A stretch of 64,000 bases of DNA from UBA668 sp039796575. Its GTDB lineage: Bacteria > Actinomycetota > Acidimicrobiia > Acidimicrobiales > Ilumatobacteraceae. This document shows, piece after piece, positions 23,926-32,220 of this stretch. Every line of letters starts with the position of its first letter. Position 1 is the first letter of the stretch. Under the pieces are notes generated by a model. It saw nothing but the letters and a program-made list of their open reading frames with translations. It was not told the DNA's origin and did not search any database. The stretch is taken from assembly GCA_039796575.1 (NCBI GenBank), contig JBDKJP010000101.1:1-64000 (forward strand), in the 5' to 3' direction. The position numbers and the translations under genes were made by a program.

Positions 23926-24606
23926 TCAGGACCCGAGTGAGGTGGCGACGACGGCGTCGGTGAGTCGCTTGAAGCAGCGTCGACCGTTGAGGCGCGACAG
24001 CACGGCGACCTCGAGGTCGTCGGCCACGAGCGCGCGGTCGGGGCCCGACAGCGCGGCGGCGGCGGTCTGCAGTGCGACGTCGAGCGACTGGTCGTCGGCG
24101 TAGCGCTCGTTCATCCGCGACGAGATGGCCTCGGCGTCACCGCCGAGCACGCTGAAGCGGCGCTCGTCGACCACCGTGCCGTCGTAGAGGATGTGGAACA
24201 GCTGATCGTCGTCACCGCGCACGCCGACCTCGGCGACGAGGATCTCGACCTCCATCGGCTTCATCTCGTGGGTGAAGATCTGACCGAGGATCTGCGCGTA
24301 GTTGTTGGCGAGGCTGCGCGCATCGACGTCGTCGCGGCTGTACTGGAAGCCCTTCAGGTCGGCGGCACGCACCCCGGCGACGCGGAGCTGATCGAACTCG
24401 TTGTACTTGCCGACACCGGCGAACGCGATGCGGTCGTAGATCTCGCTGATCTTGCGCAGCGTGTTGCTGGGGTTCTCGGCCACGAGCGCGATGCCGTCGG
24501 CGTAACGGACGGCCACCAGTGCCCTGCCGCGTGCGATGCCCTTGCGCGCGTAGTCGGCGCGGTCCTTCATGACCTGTTCGGGGGCGACGTAGAACGGCAT
24601 GCTCAT
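23926..24606 (-). CDS. prcA: 20S proteasome alpha subunit
   Basis: The 226-residue protein begins MSMPFYVAPEQVMKDRADYA, the N-terminal gate region and helix H0 of actinobacterial PrcA. RKGIARGRALVAVRYADGIAL follows. It lacks the N-terminal Thr nucleophile, as alpha subunits do. Alpha rings dock the Mpa C-terminus. ATG overlaps the prcB stop (ATGA). Length (226) is slightly below M. tuberculosis PrcA (248), with a shorter C-terminal tail. Confidence 0.97.
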   Translation of the reverse strand: MSMPFYVAPEQVMKDRADYARKGIARGRALVAVRYADGIALVAENPSNTLRKISEIYDRIAFAGVGKYNEFDQLRVAGVRAADLKGFQYSRDDVDARSLANNYAQILGQIFTHEMKPMEVEILVAEVGVRGDDDQLFHILYDGTVVDERRFSVLGGDAEAISSRMNERYADDQSLDVALQTAAAALSGPDRALVADDLEVAVLSRLNGRRCFKRLTDAVVATSLGS

Positions 24607-25382
24607 CGTGCACGCACCTCGTCGGCGATGGACGTGAACACGCCGGCCAGCTCGGTGTCGTCGAGGCGCTGCCAGCCGTCGGCGGTGATGGTGGCCACCA
24701 CGGGGTAGATGCCGCGCAGCGCGTCGGGGCCGCCCGTGGCCGAGTCGGCGTCGGCGGCCTCCCACAGGCCACGGCACGCGAGCGCCACGGCGTCGGCGCG
24801 GGTGAGGCTGTCGCGCCAGCCGATCTTGATGACGGTGCCGGCGTGCAGCATGCCCGAGCCGGTGGCCACGTAGTCGTGCTCCTCGTAGCGGCCGCCGGTG
24901 ACGTCGTAGGTGAACAGCCGACCGTTGGATCGGCGAAGGTCGTAGCCGGCGAAGATCGGCACGACCACCATGCCCTGCATCGCTGCGGGGAGGTTGCTGC
25001 GCACCATCATCGACAGCTGGTTGGCCTTGCCCTCGAGGCTGAGGGCCGAACCCTCCACCTTCTCGTAGTGCTCGAGCTGCAGCTGGAACAGCTTGATCAT
25101 CTCCATCGCCGGACCGGCGGCACCGGCGATGGCCACGCCGCTGTGCTGGTCGGCCTGCACCACCTTCTCCATGCCGCGGTGGCTGATGAGGTTGCCGCTG
25201 GTGGCGCGGCGGTCGCCGGCCATCACGACGCCGTCGGCGAAGCGCAGGGCGACGCACGTGGTGGCGTGCGGCACGTTCACCTCACCGGCTGCGTCGAACG
25301 TGGGCGCGAGGCCGACGCGCTTGAGCAGCTCGGGGAAGCTGGAGCCCGGATCGGTACCGATCGAGAAGAGGGGCATCGACAT
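24603..25382 (-). CDS. prcB: 20S proteasome beta subunit
   Basis: The 259-residue precursor carries a 40-residue propeptide. Cleavage is expected between Ala40 and Thr41 in PHA-TTCVALRFADG, freeing the catalytic Thr. GDRRATSGNLISHRGMEKV contains the active-site Lys. The ATG at 25382 starts five bases after the pup stop; a second in-frame ATG lies two codons later. Both prcB and prcA start with MSMP. Confidence 0.97.
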   Translation of the reverse strand: MSMPLFSIGTDPGSSFPELLKRVGLAPTFDAAGEVNVPHATTCVALRFADGVVMAGDRRATSGNLISHRGMEKVVQADQHSGVAIAGAAGPAMEMIKLFQLQLEHYEKVEGSALSLEGKANQLSMMVRSNLPAAMQGMVVVPIFAGYDLRRSNGRLFTYDVTGGRYEEHDYVATGSGMLHAGTVIKIGWRDSLTRADAVALACRGLWEAADADSATGGPDALRGIYPVVATITADGWQRLDDTELAGVFTSIADEVRAR

Positions 25383-25387
25383 GATGG

Positions 25388-25582
25388 TTACTGGCCACCC
25401 TTTTGGACGTACGACTTCACGAAGTCCTCGGCGTTGGTCTCGAGCACCTCGTCGATCTCGTCGAGGAGGTCGTCGAGCTCCGCCTTCAGCTTGTCGCCGC
25501 TCTCGGTGACAGGCGGGGCGGCCTCGACCGCTTCCTCGGTGCGACTCGGTGCGGGTTTCTGCTTCTGCGTGCGCTCGGCCAT
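25388..25582 (-). CDS. pup: prokaryotic ubiquitin-like protein Pup
   Basis: The 64-residue protein is disordered at the N-terminus and helical at about 28-50 (the Mpa-binding coiled-coil segment). It ends in YVQKGGQ. The C-terminal Gln means it is made inactive and must be deamidated to Glu by Dop before PafA can use it. It sits between dop and prcB, 12 bases after dop. Confidence 0.98.
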   Translation of the reverse strand: MAERTQKQKPAPSRTEEAVEAAPPVTESGDKLKAELDDLLDEIDEVLETNAEDFVKSYVQKGGQ

Positions 25583-25594
25583 GGTGCTCCTGAC

Positions 25595-27079
25595 TCAGGC
25601 CCCCAGCTTCGCCAGCAGCTCGGCCGGGGTGTTGCTCTCGTCGATCAACCTTTGCACGGATTCTGCCGTGCCGCGCAACGGTTCCATCATCGGCACGCGA
25701 CGCAACGGGTCGCGGCCGACGTCGAAGACCATGCTGTCCCAGTTGGCCGCCACCACGTCGTCGGGCCACTTGGCGAGGCATCGACCGCGGAAGTAGGCGC
25801 GCGTGGTGGTGGGTGGCGTGGTGGTGGCGACGGCGACGTCGGCGGGGTCGACGAGGGTGTCGAGCCCGACGCGCAGTGCGAGGCAGCGGTCGGCGCGCAG
25901 GTCGTGGTACTGCAGGTCGAGGGCCTTCAGGCGGGCGTCGTCGGGTGCGGCGCCGTGGCGGTCGGCGTAGCCCTGCACCACCCTGCGCTTCGCCACCCAG
26001 TCGACCTGGTGGGCCACGGAGTCGGGGTCGCGTTCGAGCCCGGCGAGCACGTCGTGCCACAGCGTGAGCACCTCGCGGCCGACCTCCTCGCCCACCGCGG
26101 ACAGACCGTGGGTGCGCTCGTACTTCTGTGCCCGTTCGAGCAGCTGCCACTGGATCTCGAGCGCCGTGGCGCGCTGACCGTTGCGCAGCAGGACGGTGCG
26201 CCGCAACGACGGGTCGTGGCTCACCTGGCGGATGGCGGCGACCGGGTTGGCCAGCGCGAGGTCGTCGCCGATGGCGTCGTCCTCGATCATCGCCAGCACC
26301 AGCGCCGTGGCCCCGACCTTGAGCAGCGTGGCGGTCTCGCTCATGTTGGCGTCGCCGACGATGACGTGGAGCCGCCGATACTTGTTGGGGTCGCAGTGCG
26401 GCTCGTCGCGGGTGTTGACGATGGGCCGCTTCAGCGTGGTCTCGAGGCCCACTTCCTCCTCGAAGAAGTCGGCACGCTGGCTGAGTTGGAACGGCACGTC
26501 GGCGGCGGTGACACCCGGCAGCTCGCAGCCCACCTTGCCGGCACCGACCACGATCTGGCGGGTGACGAAGTGCGGTGTGATCTGGTGCACGATGCGCCCG
26601 AACGGCACCTCGCGAGCGACGAGGTAGTTCTCGTGGCAGCCGTAGCTGTTGCCCTTCCCGTCGCTGTTGTTCTTGTGGCAGAGGATCTCGGCACCGTCGG
26701 GCAGCAGCGCGGTGGCGGCCTTCATGCTGGCGCGCACGATCTCCTCGGCCGCACGATCGAACAGCAACGCGTCGCGGGCGGTGAGGCATTCGGGGGTGCT
26801 GATCTCGGGGTGTGCGTGGTCGACGTAGTAGCGGGCGCCGTTGGTGAGCACCGCGTTCACGAGGTGCGTCTCGACCTCCGCACCCAGCAGATCGTCGACG
26901 CTGAACCCGCGCGCGTCGGAGCCGGGGTGCTCGTCCTCGAGGTCGAACGCCACCTTGCGCTGGTGCGCGGAGAGGTAGGCGTTGATGAGCAGCGAGCTGG
27001 CGGTGACCGGGTTGCTGTCGGCGCCGCGCACGAGGATGCCGTACTCGGTCTCGATGCCGCACACCTTCGGGATCGCCAT
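25595..27079 (-). CDS. dop: Pup deamidase/depupylase Dop
   Basis: The 494-residue PafA paralogue deamidates Pup and removes it from proteins. MAIPKVCGIETEYGILVRG begins the protein. The segment 38-70, rich in charged residues (RKVAFDLEDEHPGSDARGFS), is the Dop loop missing in PafA. DHAHPEISTPECL and CHKNNSDGKGNSYGCHENYL are diagnostic. TAGGGT-N6 precedes the ATG, so dop is the first gene of dop-pup-prcB-prcA-pxpA-pxpB-pxpC. Confidence 0.97.
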   Translation of the reverse strand: MAIPKVCGIETEYGILVRGADSNPVTASSLLINAYLSAHQRKVAFDLEDEHPGSDARGFSVDDLLGAEVETHLVNAVLTNGARYYVDHAHPEISTPECLTARDALLFDRAAEEIVRASMKAATALLPDGAEILCHKNNSDGKGNSYGCHENYLVAREVPFGRIVHQITPHFVTRQIVVGAGKVGCELPGVTAADVPFQLSQRADFFEEEVGLETTLKRPIVNTRDEPHCDPNKYRRLHVIVGDANMSETATLLKVGATALVLAMIEDDAIGDDLALANPVAAIRQVSHDPSLRRTVLLRNGQRATALEIQWQLLERAQKYERTHGLSAVGEEVGREVLTLWHDVLAGLERDPDSVAHQVDWVAKRRVVQGYADRHGAAPDDARLKALDLQYHDLRADRCLALRVGLDTLVDPADVAVATTTPPTTTRAYFRGRCLAKWPDDVVAANWDSMVFDVGRDPLRRVPMMEPLRGTAESVQRLIDESNTPAELLAKLGA

Positions 27080-27085
27080 GGCCGC

Positions 27086-27091
27086 ACCCTA
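27086..27091 (-). promoter_or_regulatory. leaderless-type -10 (TAGGGT) of the dop-proteasome operon
   Basis: TAGGGT on the minus strand precedes the ATG at 27079 by six bases and lies in the 23-base gap after the lipoprotein gene. All seven downstream genes appear to depend on it or on read-through. Confidence 0.5.
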
Positions 27092-27102
27092 ACGCCGGTC
27101 GG

Positions 27103-29067
27103 TCATTCCGTGAACAGTTGTTGTGCGGCGGCCCAGGTGTCGTCGACGAGGTCCCAACCGGCCGAGTTCGTCTCCTCGTAGTGGTCCTCCGGCTCGCCGA
27201 GCTCGCGGCCGAGCGCCTGGCCGTAACGGCACACCGCGATGAGCGCAGCCTCATCGGCGGGGGGCGCGGCGGGCGGTGCCTCGGTGAGCGCGCGGCACGT
27301 GGGGCCGGCCACCGCGTCGGGGGTGACGAGCAGCCCCTTCGCGAACAGCGACGCGCACGTGACCCCTCCCCCGGCGGGCATCACCAGGTCGAGGCACTTC
27401 AGGCGCACCTCCTCGATGGGCGTCCAGTAGCCGAGCTCGTCACCACCGAGCCCGACGGTGAACGTGATGGGCGTCGGGCTCAGGTCGAGCAGTGCTCCGG
27501 GCACCACGTAGTCGGCACCGGTGGCGTGGAGGTCGGGGAACTCGAAGTACGCGGCCGTGTTCGCGACGAAGTCGTCGGGCAGCCCGATCACGAGCTCGGG
27601 CGGGAGCTCGCCGGGCATGAACAGGAATCCGACGTCGCCGAGGCGCACCCACGTGAGCCGTGTCCTCAGCACGTCGCCGACGCGGATCTGGCTCTCGATG
27701 AGCGGCGTGAGCACCGGGTCGTCCTCCAGGGCGCCGGCGTCGTCGGTGCAGTTCGTGTCGGTGAACGGCTTGCCGGTGCACGTGTACGCCACCGGCACCT
27801 GCCAGCCGAGGTCGCCGTCGGCCAGGAGCACGCGGAAGCCGATGTTGGTGAGGCGCGTGTAGAACTCCTGGCGCTTCCACTCGATGGCATCGACCGTCAC
27901 GGGCGTGGCGTCGTCGAGCAGGGCGACGACGGCGGCGGTCAGCTGCTCGCCAACAGCGCGGGTGCGGGCGAGGTTGCGGTCGCGCAGGTCGGCGGCACCG
28001 TCGACCGGAGCGGAACCGGCGGGTGCGGTGACCCCGTCGCCGACCGGGTGCTGCTCGTCGACCGCCCACACGTCGGCCCGGCCCGGGCCGATCTGGCTGC
28101 CGAGCGCGCCGTTGAAGTACAGCACCTCGCCGCCGATGTGCGACTGGAGCTGCTCGCGCAGCACGCCCGGGTAGTCGGCCGTGAAGTAGCGGCCCTCGGC
28201 GCTGCAGTCGTCGGCCGCCCAGCCCTTCTGGGCGCACTCGGCGCTGAAGTCACCCGGCGGGGTCCAGCCGAGCGTGGTCTCGGGGTGGTTGGCCCACTGC
28301 ACGACGGTGGCGATGGTGCGGTCGTCGGCCACCGCGGCGACGCGCAGCACGTTGAGGCGCGGGTCGACGATGAGTGGGTCGCGCTGGTCGCTCTGGCCGA
28401 AGCGGTGCTCGCCGGTGGCAGCGGTGAGCGTCACCTCCTGCAGTCCGTTGGCGACGGCGTCGGCCACCGCACCGGCGGTCTGGTCGGCCATCATCTCGTA
28501 CCAGTCGTCGTTGATGCTGAACGCGCTGTCGGGCCCGTGGTGGTCGTGCGTGGCGCTGATGACGATCTCGGCGGCCGCCAGTTCGGCGGGCAGCTGTTCG
28601 CGGATGCGGCGCTCGATCTCGTCCTGGTCGGCCGCGAACAGCATGTACAGGTCGGCCGTCACCATGATGACGGTGCGGTCGCCGAGCTGGAGCACGAGCG
28701 CCGTGGTGCGCAGGTCGTCGTGCACCCACGAGCCGTCGCCTTCGCCGTTGCCGACGTCGACCACGCCCTGGTCCCAGGTGGGCACGAACACGCCGATGTC
28801 GGTGGGGTCGGTGGGCGTGATCCATCCCGGCACGTCGTTGAGGTAGGTGCGCTCGTCGTTCACGGTGGGCAGCACGCTGCGGCTGGCGGCTGCGCCGAGC
28901 AGCACGGGCGCGGCGGCCGCCGTGGTCTCGGGCGCGGGCGTCGAGTCGCCCGTCGTGGTCTCCGGCGCGACCGCCTCGGTGGTGTCGGCCGCTCCCCCGC
29001 CGTTGTCGTTCGAGCAGGCCAGCAACGTCATCGACGCGACCAACGTCGCGATGATCGACTTCCTCAT
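27103..29067 (-). CDS. secreted lipoprotein with neutral ceramidase-like domain
   Basis: The 654-residue protein has a lipoprotein signal (TLLACSN, lipidated Cys18) and a Thr/Ala/Glu-rich linker. The large domain resembles neutral/alkaline ceramidase N-terminal domains: SATHDHHGPDS (about 172-182) matches the His-x-His zinc motif and ANHPETTLG the further His. GALGSQIGP is also conserved. No clear C-terminal ceramidase Ig-like domain is present. It would act outside the cell on an N-acyl lipid or another amide; the substrate is unknown. AAGGGGA before the ATG supports the start. It is upstream of dop but separated by a promoter. Confidence 0.78.
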   Translation of the reverse strand: MRKSIIATLVASMTLLACSNDNGGGAADTTEAVAPETTTGDSTPAPETTAAAAPVLLGAAASRSVLPTVNDERTYLNDVPGWITPTDPTDIGVFVPTWDQGVVDVGNGEGDGSWVHDDLRTTALVLQLGDRTVIMVTADLYMLFAADQDEIERRIREQLPAELAAAEIVISATHDHHGPDSAFSINDDWYEMMADQTAGAVADAVANGLQEVTLTAATGEHRFGQSDQRDPLIVDPRLNVLRVAAVADDRTIATVVQWANHPETTLGWTPPGDFSAECAQKGWAADDCSAEGRYFTADYPGVLREQLQSHIGGEVLYFNGALGSQIGPGRADVWAVDEQHPVGDGVTAPAGSAPVDGAADLRDRNLARTRAVGEQLTAAVVALLDDATPVTVDAIEWKRQEFYTRLTNIGFRVLLADGDLGWQVPVAYTCTGKPFTDTNCTDDAGALEDDPVLTPLIESQIRVGDVLRTRLTWVRLGDVGFLFMPGELPPELVIGLPDDFVANTAAYFEFPDLHATGADYVVPGALLDLSPTPITFTVGLGGDELGYWTPIEEVRLKCLDLVMPAGGGVTCASLFAKGLLVTPDAVAGPTCRALTEAPPAAPPADEAALIAVCRYGQALGRELGEPEDHYEETNSAGWDLVDDTWAAAQQLFTE

Positions 29068-29131
29068 GATGTGTCCCCTTCCCCGTGCCGACAGTAGCGA
29101 GCGCCGACGGGCGGTGAGCGAGACTGACGCC

Positions 29132-30013
29132 ATGACCGACTGGCAGGCCATCACCCGTCGCAACGCTCGCTCCGTGCAGACCACCATCGGCTGGATCTTC
29201 TGGGACCCCGGTGCCAAGCGGCGGTACGAGGCGCTCGGGCTGCCCGAGCAGTTCGCCGGCCCGCTGGGCTACATGGCGGCGCGCTGTGCGCCGTTGGCGG
29301 GCGCGGGTCCCGAGGCCGTGATCGCCGCATTCGGGTCGATCAACCCCACCGCGATCCGTGGTGCGTTCGGTCTGCTCGGCACGCCCGAGCGCTTCCGCGA
29401 GTGCTGGGAGGCGCGCGACGAGGCCGTCGTGGCGGGGCTGCGCGACCACGCGCCCGACATCGTCGATCCGTTGTGCGAGCTCGGTCCGTTGCTGTGGCCA
29501 GTCGTCGAGCAGCTGCCGCTCGTCGGTCGTACCTTCTTCGGCGCCCACCTGTCGATGGCACGCAGCGAGGACCCCCTGCTCGCCGGTTGGCACGCGGTGA
29601 ACTGCCTGCGCGAGTGGCGTGGCGACACGCACTGGGCGCTCGTGGTGGCCGCCGGCCTCACCCATGCCGAGGCGAGCATCCTCCACAACGCGTGGCTCGG
29701 CTACGAGGCCGACTGGATCCCGAAGAGCCGTGGCACCACCGATGCGGACCTGGCCGCGGGCTGGGCGTCACTGCGGGCTCGTGGCCTGGCCGACGGCGAC
29801 ACGGTGAACGGCGACGGCCTCGCGCTGCGCCGACGCATCGAGGACGACACCGACCGGCTCACCACCCTGCCGTGGGAGCTGCTCGGCGAGGAGCGTTCGA
29901 TGTGGTTCGCCGAGTCGTTCGAGCCGCCGTGCGAGTTGCTGCTGCACCGTGTGGACGTGACCGCCGGCCCGAACTACCAACCCGCCAGCCGCCTCCACGA
30001 CCACCCCGCCTGA
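29132..30013 (+). CDS. SCO6745-family protein
   Basis: The 293-residue protein resembles the actinobacterial SCO6745 family of unknown function: FGSINPTAIRGA, CLREWRGDTHWALVVAAGLT (about 159-178) and LHNAWLGYEADWIPKSRG (about 185-202). It is soluble, mostly helical, with no enzyme motif I can name. The ATG is 64 bases from the divergent lipoprotein start. A palindromic terminator follows the stop at once. Confidence 0.8.
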   Translation: MTDWQAITRRNARSVQTTIGWIFWDPGAKRRYEALGLPEQFAGPLGYMAARCAPLAGAGPEAVIAAFGSINPTAIRGAFGLLGTPERFRECWEARDEAVVAGLRDHAPDIVDPLCELGPLLWPVVEQLPLVGRTFFGAHLSMARSEDPLLAGWHAVNCLREWRGDTHWALVVAAGLTHAEASILHNAWLGYEADWIPKSRGTTDADLAAGWASLRARGLADGDTVNGDGLALRRRIEDDTDRLTTLPWELLGEERSMWFAESFEPPCELLLHRVDVTAGPNYQPASRLHDHPA

Positions 30014-30062
30014 CTCGTTGGGTGCTTTCGTCCGGCCCAGGGCCGCACGAAAGCACCCATCC
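30014..30062. repeat. palindromic repeat copy A / bidirectional terminator
   Basis: Arms at 30019-30037 and 30041-30059 pair over 19 bases with one C-C mismatch and a CAG loop. It lies between two convergent stops (30013 and 30070). The same sequence, with flanking CTCGT and CATC, recurs at 54235-54282. It probably terminates both genes. Confidence 0.8.
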
Positions 30063-30069
30063 GAAGACG

Positions 30070-31785
30070 TCAGAGGTACTGGCCGGTGGCGACGCGTTCG
30101 ATGGCGCGGCCGCCTTCGCGGTCGGTCTGCTCGCGGCCCTTCACGAGCGTGCGGATGAACACGATGCGCTCGCCCTTCTTGCCCGAGATCTTTGCCCAGT
30201 CGTCGGGGTTCGTGGTGTTCGGCAGGTCCTCGTGCTCCTTGTACTCCTGCTTGATGGAGTCGAGCAGGTCCTGCAGGCACACGCCCCTGGCACCACCGGC
30301 GATGACGCGCTTGATGGCGAGCTTCTTCGCGCGCCGCACGATGTTCTCGATCATCGCGCCCGACGAGAAGTCCTTGTAGTAGAGGATCTCCTTGTCGCCG
30401 TTCTGGTACGTGACCTCGAGGAACTGGTTCGCCTCGTCGGAGCGGTACATCTCGGCCACGGTGGTGCGGATCATCGTGGGGATGTCGGCACCGGCGGCGA
30501 TGGGGATCTCGTCGGTGAGGTAGCGGGCGAAGATCTGCTCGGCCGCGGCCTCGCTGGGGCGCTCGATCTTGATCTTCACGTCGAGACGACCGGGTCGCAG
30601 GATGGCCGGATCGATGAGGTCTTCGCGGTTGGTGGCACCGATGACGATGACGTTGCGCAGACCTTCCACACCGTCGATCTCGGCCAGCAGCTGCGGCACG
30701 ATGGTGCTCTCCATGTCGCTGCTGATGCCCGAGCCGCGGGTGCGGAACATGGAGTCCATCTCGTCGAAGAACACGATGACCGGCCAGCCCTCCTCGCTCT
30801 TCTCACGCGCACGCTGGAACACGAGCCGGATCTGCCGCTCGGTCTCGCCGACGTACTTGTTGAGCAGCTCGGGACCCTTGATGTTGATGAAGTAGCTGCG
30901 GCCCTTCTCGCCGCCGGTCTTCTCGGCCACCTTCTTGGCGAGCGAGTTCGCGACGGCCTTGGCGATGAGGGTCTTGCCACATCCGGGCGGGCCGTAGAGC
31001 AGGATGCCCTTCGGGGCCGGCAGCTGGTGCTCGGCGAACAGGTCGCTGTACAGGAACGGCAGCTCCACCGCGTCGGCGATCTCCTCGATCTGCGTGTCGA
31101 GGCCACCGATGTCGGCGTAGCTGATGTCGGGCACCTCCTCCAGCAGGAGGTCCTCCACCTCGGGGCGGGGCAGCTTCTCGAGCAGCAGGTTGCTGCGCGG
31201 GTCGAGGCGCATCGTGTCGCCGCTGCGCAGGTGCACGCCGCGCAGCACGTCGGCCAGCTCGCACACCCGCTCCTCGTCGGCGCGGCCCACCACCAGGGCA
31301 CGAACGCCGTCGTCCATGATCTCCTTGATCGTGACCACTTCACCGACGATCTCGGGGTGGCGGGCCTGCACCACGTTGAAGCTCTCGTTGAGCACCACCT
31401 CGGCACCACGGTCGAGCGTGTCGTGGTCGACGTCGGGGTGCAGGCTGACCCGCATCTTGCGACCGCTGGTGAGCACGTCGACCGTGCCGTCGTCGTTCTT
31501 GCCGACCACCACGCCGTAGGCGGCCGGCGGCTGGCTGAGCTTGTCGACCTCCTCGCGCAGCGCGGCGATGTGCTCGCGCGCTTCGCGGAGGGTGTAGCTG
31601 AGCTTCTCGTTCTGCGACACGGCGTGGGCCAACTGGCCCTTCGTCTCGAGCAGGCGCTCCTCGAGCTGACGTTGCCGCTTGGGGGCGTCGGCCAGCTTCC
31701 GACGGAGCTGCTCGATCTCCTCCTCCATCACGCTCACCTGCGCCTGGAGCACCGCTTCGGTCTCGTTCGCGTCACCGTCGCTCAT
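30070..31785 (-). CDS. mpa: proteasomal AAA+ ATPase ARC/Mpa
   Basis: The 571-residue ring ATPase unfolds pupylated proteins. Residues about 15-85 are a coiled coil that captures Pup. Two OB-like domains follow, then the AAA domain with Walker A GPPGCGKT, Walker B VIVFFDEMDS and the arginine-finger region RPGRLD. The C-terminus GQYL, with penultimate Tyr, docks the alpha ring of the proteasome. TAGGTT-N6 precedes the ATG. Confidence 0.97.
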   Translation of the reverse strand: MSDGDANETEAVLQAQVSVMEEEIEQLRRKLADAPKRQRQLEERLLETKGQLAHAVSQNEKLSYTLREAREHIAALREEVDKLSQPPAAYGVVVGKNDDGTVDVLTSGRKMRVSLHPDVDHDTLDRGAEVVLNESFNVVQARHPEIVGEVVTIKEIMDDGVRALVVGRADEERVCELADVLRGVHLRSGDTMRLDPRSNLLLEKLPRPEVEDLLLEEVPDISYADIGGLDTQIEEIADAVELPFLYSDLFAEHQLPAPKGILLYGPPGCGKTLIAKAVANSLAKKVAEKTGGEKGRSYFINIKGPELLNKYVGETERQIRLVFQRAREKSEEGWPVIVFFDEMDSMFRTRGSGISSDMESTIVPQLLAEIDGVEGLRNVIVIGATNREDLIDPAILRPGRLDVKIKIERPSEAAAEQIFARYLTDEIPIAAGADIPTMIRTTVAEMYRSDEANQFLEVTYQNGDKEILYYKDFSSGAMIENIVRRAKKLAIKRVIAGGARGVCLQDLLDSIKQEYKEHEDLPNTTNPDDWAKISGKKGERIVFIRTLVKGREQTDREGGRAIERVATGQYL

Positions 31786-31791
31786 GGCGGG

Positions 31792-31861
31792 AACCTAACA
31801 CCGGTGAGGAACGACCGTCATGCACAGAAACTACGTGTCCGCGGAGAGTGCTGTGTATGCT
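31792..31861. promoter_or_regulatory. divergent promoters of mpa and the ferredoxin gene
   Basis: On the minus strand TAGGTT (complement of 31792-31797) lies six bases before the mpa ATG. On the plus strand TATGCT (31856-31861) is a likely -10 for the ferredoxin gene, about 38 bases before its ATG; no good -35 is visible. Confidence 0.4.
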
Positions 31862-31899
31862 CCCTCTGTCTGACCCGCACCACTAGGAGAGATGACGAA

Positions 31900-32145
31900 A
31901 TGAAGGTCTGGATCGATCAGGATCTGTGCACCGGTGACGGCCTCTGTGAGGAAATTGCACCCGACGTCTTCACCCTGCTCGACGATGGCCTTGCCTACGT
32001 CAAGGAGGGCGACAAGGTGTACGCCACCGCCAAGGGCAACCCGCAGGGTGCCGACGGCATGGCCAACATCCCCGACAACCGCCTCGACGCGGTCATCGAG
32101 AGCGCCGAGGAGTGCCCCGGCGAGTGCATCTTCATCGAGCCCTGA
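31900..32145 (+). CDS. 3Fe-4S-type ferredoxin
   Basis: The 81-residue ferredoxin has Cys10, Cys16 and Cys72-Pro as cluster ligands. The position of the second Cys of a 4Fe-4S motif is Asp13 (CTGDGLC), which is typical of 3Fe-4S ferredoxins. Cys76 is extra. An insertion of about 20 residues (YATAKGNPQGADG) lies between the halves. It would pass single electrons, for example to a cytochrome P450; no partner is next to it. AGGAGA nine bases before the ATG decides the start. Confidence 0.92.
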   Translation: MKVWIDQDLCTGDGLCEEIAPDVFTLLDDGLAYVKEGDKVYATAKGNPQGADGMANIPDNRLDAVIESAEECPGECIFIEP

Positions 32146-32168
32146 TCGCTCGCTGACACACGATCTGC

Positions 32169-32200
32169 ACGAAGGCGGCCCCGCGAGGGGCCGCCTTCGT
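32169..32200. terminator. intrinsic terminator hairpin after the ferredoxin gene
   Basis: A perfect 14-base stem (32169-32182 with 32187-32200) closes on a GCGA tetraloop. It lies between the convergent stops at 32145 and 32221 and can act on both strands; there is no long T tract. Confidence 0.8.
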
Positions 32201-32220
32201 CGCGTCCGGAGCCGTGCGGC

